From assembly GCA_019648995.1 (NCBI GenBank), contig BLXT01003738.1, positions 939,596-977,188 on the forward strand: DNA of 37,593 bases, read 5' to 3'. The notes under the pieces are model-generated. The model was not told where the DNA came from, ran no database searches, and saw only the letters and a program-made list of their open reading frames with translations. Shown in pieces: positions 25,401-34,400 of the stretch. Both the position numbers and the translations under genes were made by a program. Positions within the stretch are counted from its first letter, which is position 1. Each line of letters begins with the position of its first letter. The stretch is from Plakobranchus ocellatus. Its lineage: Eukaryota; Mollusca; Gastropoda; Plakobranchidae.

Positions 25401-28400
25401 TAAATTATATGTGGGGAAAGTTTTTTGTATTAAACAAACATAAATGAAAAGCTCAGATAATTTAAGTTGCTGATGTAGCATTTGAAACTAATTATTTTGA
25501 AAATTTTGTCACCCTCCTTTTTACATGTAAGGGCACGTTTAGAAATAAATGTAGAATGGGATTCAGAGAAGATAAAGATAATGCACTTCATACTTCCCAT
25601 TTATGTGGGTTTTGTGATTGCCTTCAATGAATAAGTTGTTAAAAAAAAAAAGTGGCTTCTTCAGTATGGCTTTTAATTTTACCCATCCAGGTATCCTTCT
25701 GATTCACATCACTGAATACAATGACCAACCGCCACGGTTCAACTCAAGCCAGTACAACATTGTCATCACGGAGGAGTTGAATATCAACTCCTTTATTCAG
25801 AATCTCTACTGCACAGATGAGGATGATAAGATTGAAAGCTACTCTTTGAATCAGGATCAGCCCCGCAGACCAAATTTCTTTTCCTTTTATTCCACTTCTG
25901 GTAAGTTGGAGTTAGTGAATTTTTTCTCTCCTCCTTTAGACCTCATTTTTTTTTTCACTTGAAAAATTAAATAATACATTAAACATCACGAGCTAAAACT
26001 GTGAAATTGGCTATAGTTTAAACCAATTAGAGGATACCGAACTTTTGTTTCAAGAAATCAGTAAAGAAAGGCTTATAATATTATAATGAGATCTCGTTTT
26101 CCTACAAACTATTTTTGCAGGTGCCATGCTTATTGAAAATCGCATTGACTACGACCCGCCTGGGAACATTGAGACGATCCAGTTGACAGCTTACTGTGCA
26201 GACACTGGGACTCCACAGCTTTCGGCCTCCACCAAGGTCACCGTCACGGTGCTCAACATCAATGACAACTACCCTGTGTTTGAGCAGGTACTCCAATGTC
26301 TAGTAAAGAGACTTCATGTACACAATCAAGCAATAGTGATGTTTGCATTTTTTTTTTGGGGGGGGGGGAAAGGCTGTTTTTCTATTGATGTACTACCATT
26401 CAAAATAGTGGATTACATAATTTTTTCACAAAGATTAAAAACAAAAGGATTTAAAGCAACTGCTGGATAGAATGAGGGAGCCTTTGGCCCAGTTGCAGCA
26501 CCCTGTATATTTCTTTGATCTGCTAGAAAAAGACACAAGTTGCATTTGTATTGTCAGTAAAGGGCCAAACTGTTGCAAGAAAGCCCCCTCATGATAAATT
26601 TACTTTGTAACGATTCAAATTTGAGCTTCTTACTGTATGTTTCTTTCCTTTTAAGGAGCGGTTAATCAGTAAAAAATAACATAAAGACAAAAATGATCAT
26701 GGGCTCTTTTTATTTGCCTTTAGAGGACTAGATGGGGTCTCAGGATGTGTGTTATTTAGGACTAGATGGGGTCTCAGGATGTGTGTTATCTAGGACTAGA
26801 TGGGGTCTTGGGATGTGTGTTATCTAGGACTAGATGGGCTCAGGATGGTGTTATCTAGGCAATCTCTTTCAACCATCAGCTTTTCTGGTATTTGCTTTTT
26901 TTCTCTTTGCAAAAAGTTTAAAAGAAGTTGCAAGGAGAAACAAATTTAAAAAAAAAGATCAAAGTCGATCTCTGCAGATATATATATATATATATATTTT
27001 TATCTTTGTTTTTGTCTTAAAACACAATGGTCATAGCTTTTTGTAAAGTTTCTTGCAATTTAACTTTTTGGTAGTCAGGGGGTATGGACAAACTGAATCC
27101 CTTTTTCTTTTAGAAATGGAGCTGTGCTTCTGGTCTCAGAAAGTTGGGCAAAAATACATGAATGCATCATCATACAGCATTTGATGAAAATGGTTCTACT
27201 TTCCCATTATATAAGATTTTGTCTTTTTGCAAATCCAATTCCCATTTTTATTTCTCCTTTACCAAAAAAAAAAAAAAAAAAAAAAAGGGATATACAGCGT
27301 CCAGCTTTTTCATTATTGGTACTGTGCAATTTCAGCAATTTTTCATCTTGAAACTTGATACTGTAATACATAGCGTCATTTTAAAGTGATGTGTTTTCTG
27401 TATCATTTTATTTCACTCATTCATTGCAGCCCCTGTACCGCACCGAAATTCCTGAGGGCAGTGCAGGTGGGCCGCTGAATGTCAACATTCAAGCATCAGA
27501 TTTAGACCGTGGGGATTATGGAGTCGTGAGGTACACATTATTGGACACCAATGGCCCATACGATCAGTTCTTCAGCATTGATGAAATTACCGTAAGTTTT
27601 GTCACAATGAATACCATTTCTCTCCTTTTTTCAATTGTGATCTGCTGAGATTTATTGCGCTCTTTTTTTCGTTCTCTTCTGAATGAGAGTAAAGAACTCT
27701 AATTTATGTTACTTAGAATAGTTTTCATACTTTATGTGAATTTTTTTCCAGTGTGCTTCTTTTTTTTTTTTAAATGCTTCTCATGTTTCTTTGTAATAGG
27801 TATTTTACTCTTTCAGAATTGTTGTATAATTCAAGGCAATAGTGCTTTGGAAAAAGAAAGTGATATCAGCCCAAGACAATGTGGCGATAGTAGCGATAAA
27901 TGTGGTAGTAGTAGTGGTAATGGTGGTGGTGGTGGCAGTGATGATGGCAGCAGTAGTGGTAAGGCTGTGATGGTGGTAGTTGAGGAGGTGATGATTGAGG
28001 AGGAGGAGGAGGTGGTGGTGATGTTGAAGGAGGAAGAGGTGATGATGGAGGAAGAGGTGGTGATGGAGAAAGAGGAGGTGATGGACAAAGAGGAGAAGCA
28101 GGAGGCAGTGCGAGTAATGGTTGTAGTGTTGGAAGCAATGTAATCTTTTCCAATCTTTGAAATCCACTTATATACTTGATTAAAATGTATGAAAGGCATG
28201 AAGAGTTTACTTCTTTATTCTGGAGCCCATGTTTGATTAAACATTGCTTTAAAATATCAGGTGTTGAAGTTGAAAAGCATTAAAAAATCTTAATCTTTTT
28301 CAAGGCATTTTCTCTTATACTGTTATAATTATAATAAATAATCTTGTGCCTTTTTCATATTCAGTTAACTTCATTTTAATTTACTTTGTTGAATTGGCGT

Positions 28401-31400
28401 TAGATACTTTAGTGTAAGAATGAAGTTTTTATTTTTTACAGCAATCAAAAGAAAATACATTGGTTGCCTATCTACTATGCTGATTAGTGCTAGAGAGTTT
28501 AGAGTAAGAATGAAGTTTTCTATCTTAAAAGCAATTTCAAGCATAATATACTGCTTGTTCATCTCCCAGGGCGAGATAACAATTGCCAACAATGCTTCTT
28601 TTGATCGAGAAGAGACCGGTTTCTTTGGCCTTCAAGTTGAAGCCTATGACAGCCCCAATAACGCTGCGGTGCGGCTGCGCACATCTGTACCAGTAAGTCT
28701 ATCATCTCGCTAAGTGATACTTAAAAGCATGTTTCTGAAACAAGGGTTAAAATTTAAAGTACAAAACTATTTATTTTGCATTTTGCAAGTCATCTTCCAT
28801 CCTTATAGCTGTTGGGCAGAGTTTTTAACCTTTATAAAAGTGAAGACTGAACTCGCAATGAAAGTTTCCCTGTAGCCCTCAAGGCTGCGCTCTCTAGAAT
28901 GCCAGCAACAGAATTTAAAATGATATTGGTTAGAATAAAAAAAAACAAGCATTTCATGCACAGCTTCATATGTTTCATTTTTCTAACATAACTTTCTTTG
29001 TCAAATTTAACTACACAATGTAAGTAGATGATAACACTTTATAAAGTAAGTGATTAAGAATCAAAGAATTGGCATTTTCATCCTGCAATTTTTTTTTTCT
29101 TTAACAAGCTCACAATGTAAAATGATTGGTACTACCTCATGCCTTTCACAATATTTGTCAATTGGTGTTACAAGCAAGGTGTTCTTGGCTTTTAAACTCT
29201 CTTCCTCAGGTTTATATAACAATCAAAGACATCAATGACAACTGTCCTATATTTACCCAACGCAACGGCTACTCTGGTACAGTTCCAGAGAGTGCGGAGC
29301 CAGACACATCCATCATAGATCTCATAGCCTCAGACAGAGATGAGGGACCAAATGCTCAAATTGTCTTTGCTATCAAGCCAGGAAGTGGAAACCCTGCAGG
29401 TCAGAGGTCACTCTGGCAGGTTTATGGGCCTCGCCAATGCCTTGAATGGAATGATTCTAAATATGCTTTCATTTTTTATTGCAAGATCAAAAAGTATTTG
29501 TCTTGCAACTTACTAGCATTTATATTTTGTATGGCATATATATTGCACCTTTATGCCAAACCATAGATGGGATGATTTTAACTTGTCGTTTACTTTTAAT
29601 TGCAATATAGCAGGGCATTTGTCTTGCAACGTTCTAGCCTTTATATCATTCTATTATGCCATAGCATAAGTGAGATGATTTTGACAGGCCTTTTACTTTT
29701 TATTGCAAGATCAGAAGGTATTTTTTGTGCAAGGAGTTCAAATGAGTCATATGAGAGAAGTAAATTTGACATGAGTTGGTATGAGGTTGCTTTTTTAATT
29801 ATTATTTTTTAAGCTTATCAAAACCAGAAATTGCATAGAGTTACTGTTAGAATTTAAGTTGCACCCAAATAATAATAAAGACAAACAAAAAAATGTGCTT
29901 AAATCACTTGATTCTTAAATTTTTTTTTATCAACTATAACATCCTTGAGAGTAGCCTAAAAAAGTTTTCGATTGTCTTTTGTTTTGCTCTATACCTCATC
30001 TTGATTTTTTTTTCTATAGCTATTATTTGTTTACATTTATGGCTATAATTTATCTATAAGCTCATTCATACTCAATGATAATAGTCAGTTATATGCCTGA
30101 CATACAAAGAACCTAAATGCTCCCTGAAAGAACATCTAAAACTCTGTTTATGAAATTCTACATCTTAATTCACAGACACTGCCACCTTGTTTACAATAGG
30201 CCGAACAAACGGCCGTATCTTAGTGAGAGGCCAGCTTCGCCGCAGAGCTGGTTTCTACACTTTCAATGTCACCGCCACTGATCTAAATGGTGACAATTCG
30301 ACTGGTCAAGCCTGTTCCGCTGAGGTGCCTGTTACACTAGAAGTGAAAGAGTCTCTCAACAGCGCTCCAGAATGGGTGCGCCCACCTCGCAGAGACTTTG
30401 TCATCTATGTACTCGAGGTAAGAAAAAAAAGAGTTGGAAGGTTAAGTCTTTTTTTTTTTTAAGTGATAGTTAGAGGAATAAACAGAATGGCTTGTGCACA
30501 ATCCGTGGTGCTTAGACTTTCTCCCTAAACGGCTTCTCAACAGTTATAAAACATTTCTTCTTAATTTTTTTTTTTTTTATATAGTATAAAATGTTTTCAA
30601 TATTGAAGTTCACTCTACATGCTTACAATGTTTTCCAGTTGACATTTTGTTCATGTAATAATATTTATAAATTAAAAAAAAAACTTATGTAAAGGAACAC
30701 GTGAAAGGTGACAATACTTCCGTAGCCAAATCAAGTGCGGTACACGTTACAGAAATAAACTTATACATGCTGCATTTTATTTGGCAACAGTGGAATAAGT
30801 GTCTTATTTTTAAGCTCCCTTTTCCAATTTTAAAAGATCCAGTTGTAAAATATTTGAGTTGGTCTTCATTTTTCTCCCTCACCATTCTGCTGAGAAGTCA
30901 GTATTATAATGCCTCTATCAAAGATTCTAGATTTATTTCTAAGTTCCCAATTTCTGTATCCTCAGTGTGAGTTCTTTTCATGCTGGTCCACAGGGAGGGA
31001 TTGAATGTGAGGCTTTTGTTTGGAACATCGTGATATCAATTAAAGAGTTATCTGCAGGAGTTTTATTTAGCTTGTTTTAAAGTAAGGTCCATGTATAATA
31101 TATTTGTACAGAGCCAGTATGAAGGAATGTTGGTGTACAGTGCCAAGGCTGTAGATCAAAACGTCGGAGAAAATGGTGTGGTGGACTATTTTTTCATGGA
31201 CGGTGACCAGCTGACACATAGGACAGCTGATTTCAGGATTAACCGCGTCACAGGGGTGATACGCGCAGAAGTGGAGTTTGACAGAGAAGAGCAAGATACT
31301 TACTATGTGAGTCACCTGTGTATATTCCGTTGCTTCATAATCTTTTTTTCTTCTTTTTACTCATAGGTGAAATAATGGCATCATTTTTGCAAGCATTTTA

Positions 31401-34400
31401 TATTGTTTGGTGTATAGAGAATCTTTATAAACATTCGGACAATTTTCATCATTATTTTTATATAAATATACTCATATTTTTTTATACTGTTCAAAAGTCC
31501 CGGACAGTGTCGTTTTGAGTGTTGGATTATGCACTTTTTTTTTTAAGTTTAAAATTTCTCAATGGTTAATACTTCCCAGTAATATTTCTCTACAAACTAT
31601 TTAGCAGTTTGTATGTTTCTGAAGCATCTTTAGCAAAAAGCAAATTTGCTGGAATTCATTTCATCATGTTGCTATATTTACTCTTTCAGTGAATCTTTTG
31701 TTAGCCTCAAATATGACATTTTTAAATCAGAATTGCAATGAATATTTTTTAGTCTTTTTTTTTTTTCCCCAAAGATTAGATTTTGGAAAAAGCGCTTTGT
31801 CACTTGTCTTAAAAATTTAGGACTGTAAATAAATAATGCACAGAGAATGTTGGAAAATATTCCTTATGTAAAACTTTATGCACAAATTACTAAGTAAATA
31901 TAATAATCCTGCATGCAATAGTCCCAGTGTTTATATCCATAATCTGTGCAAGAGATACAGTGTAGGAGAAGCTAGAGGGTGAGATGGAGAGTTGCAGAGA
32001 GAAACTGCAAGTTTAAACAAGGAGAAAGAAGCCTCTTAATACTAGAGAAACATTTTAACAAATTGTATGATCTCACAGCTGACGCTACTTGCTAAAGATC
32101 GCGGCAACCCAGCATCATCATCAGAGACGACTCTGACCATCGTCATTTTGGATGTTGATGACAATGATCCAATTTTCCCAATGAAGGTAAAAATAAGAGC
32201 TTACGCTTTAAAATGATAAATAAAAATATGTTAGTGTTTGTTCATCATTTCCACTCTCTGAAATGATAAATTAAGATATGTTAGTGTTTGTTCATCATTT
32301 CAAATTTTTTTGTCTTTTTTCCCCCACATATTCAATGCAGAGATTTCAAATTATTTGATCTAAGTAGAGAAAAAAAATGCCTCAAAACAATACAAATATT
32401 TTTATTATAAAATAAAAATCCTGCAGAATGAGTCTGATAAAATGAGTTTAAAAATAAAGAAATGACAATCCTATGTGGGGCATGTGGCAATCCCATTAAA
32501 TGAGTCAAACTGTGGTTGTTCACGATTAACATGTAGTGAAAACCCTTAATTAGAAGGGCAAAAACTACTTACTTTTCTGTATGGAATTCTTTCTTAATTA
32601 AATAATTTTAATTTGCTATCAATATTGTAAAAGAAAGCAACCACCAACTCAAACTTATAAAAACAAATAAAACAACACAGAGTATGCATAAAAACGTTTC
32701 GCCCTAAAAGGCTTTATGAGAAAAAAAATGACTAACACAAATAAACTAACATAGAAACGTGCTAAGGAAATGAATTTGCTGTCAGTAATGCAGACTCTCA
32801 GCTTGACTCATTTTGTGGGACTGCTACACATGTAGCTCTGCCTTGCAGTGTCAGTTTTTCCCTTATGCTTTATCTGTATTTTCACTCTAGTATTAAAGTC
32901 ATTACATTTTTGAAAAAAACTTATTGTCTCCTTCTTTCTTGAAACAAAATTTTGTTTGTAAAACTGTTGAGAGGCAATAAATAAGTATTAATTTAACAGA
33001 ACTTGATCTTGATAATAAAATCTCTTACATTGATTACATATTTGCAAAAAAAAAATTGTTGTAGACCTTAATTAAAATTTTTCTTATACTGATCATTTTT
33101 TTTTTCACAAATTTTTTTTTTTACAATGATTATATATTTTTTAAAACTTCAACTTTTTTTTGCATAGGACGGCCGAGTCACCCCTTTGAATCTACCAGAA
33201 GCTGGCATACAAATAACCAATCTAGGTTCTTCATCTCCAAACGGATACTTGGGAAAGTGTTTGGCAACTGATGCAGATTCAGACCATGCGAACAACCGCA
33301 TTTTCTATGATCTTTTAGGTAAATCTGAATCAAACAAGCCTTCATTGATATCGATTACCAAAAATAATACTGAAATAATTAAATCAATGAAAAGAAAATG
33401 TTCCTTCCATACCACTCAAACATTGCTAATGTAGAGATAATTATCGATAATGAGATAAAAATAAAGGTAAAATTGTACACTGTTAAGAAAAAAGGGAAAT
33501 AAATAAGAAAAAATATGTTGTAGACACTGCAAACATATAAATGTGTGTATACATATGTATATATATATGTTGTATATATGTATATTAAAATAGAAAATGT
33601 TCTATCATATATTTTCATCAAAATGCTCATGCTATTCACTTATGTTTTACTTGTATTTTGTTGGGTTTTTTTGTACCCAATTCACCAATGTGGCATTTTA
33701 TAGAGCCAGCCGATAAAAATGATTAAAAAAAAAGAAACAAAACTTCTTATTTTCCTATGGGACGTATCTCACTATCATGAATTAAAATGTGTACAAAATC
33801 CATCCACAGCGACTGAGGATGTGCGCAATTATATTGAAGTGGATCGCCAGACCTGCAATGTCACGCTGAAACGGCCAGTCGATGAGGATGTCTACCCAAC
33901 CCTAGAGTTTGACATCATGGCGTACAATGAGAAAAACGACGATACTGTCCGGCGATACAGGACAAAGAGGGCAGTAAACCCAAGCATTCAGCATGTCATA
34001 GTTACCATCCCTGATGTCAATGACAACCCACCAGTCTTCACTAGCAACCTTTACTTTGGTTGTGAGTATTTCTTTTTTCTTTTCTTTTTTTGGGGGGGAC
34101 ATAAATTGCTGACTTTTTTCCATTCTAATGAAATGCTTAACAATTTACATTAAAGCCATTAGAGCCCCTGATACGAATTTTGAGTCCACTAAAACTAGGC
34201 ATTTGAAAAAAACAAAGTTGAACTGACACATACTGTATGGCTAGCCTGGAAACGGTTTTAGGAGTGAGTAGGGAGGCACAAATAATCTGGATAGTCATAT
34301 CTAGAAATTAAAATTGGAGCAGCTATTTTGCTCATGAATCCCAGTGAAATTTTCTTTGTTATTTCCATTAATACATAGAACACATATTATTTCCAAAACC

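Noticed and set aside
27706..28199. Long open frames on both strands (145, 120, 122 and 95 codons)
   Set aside because: They are by-products of a triplet repeat; low-complexity products, no splice support, and the cadherin exons on either side join in frame.
34059..34061. Alternative donor for exon 32 three bases earlier
   Set aside because: GTTGTG is much weaker than GTGAGT at 34062. The two differ by one residue and both keep frame, so RNA could still favour it.
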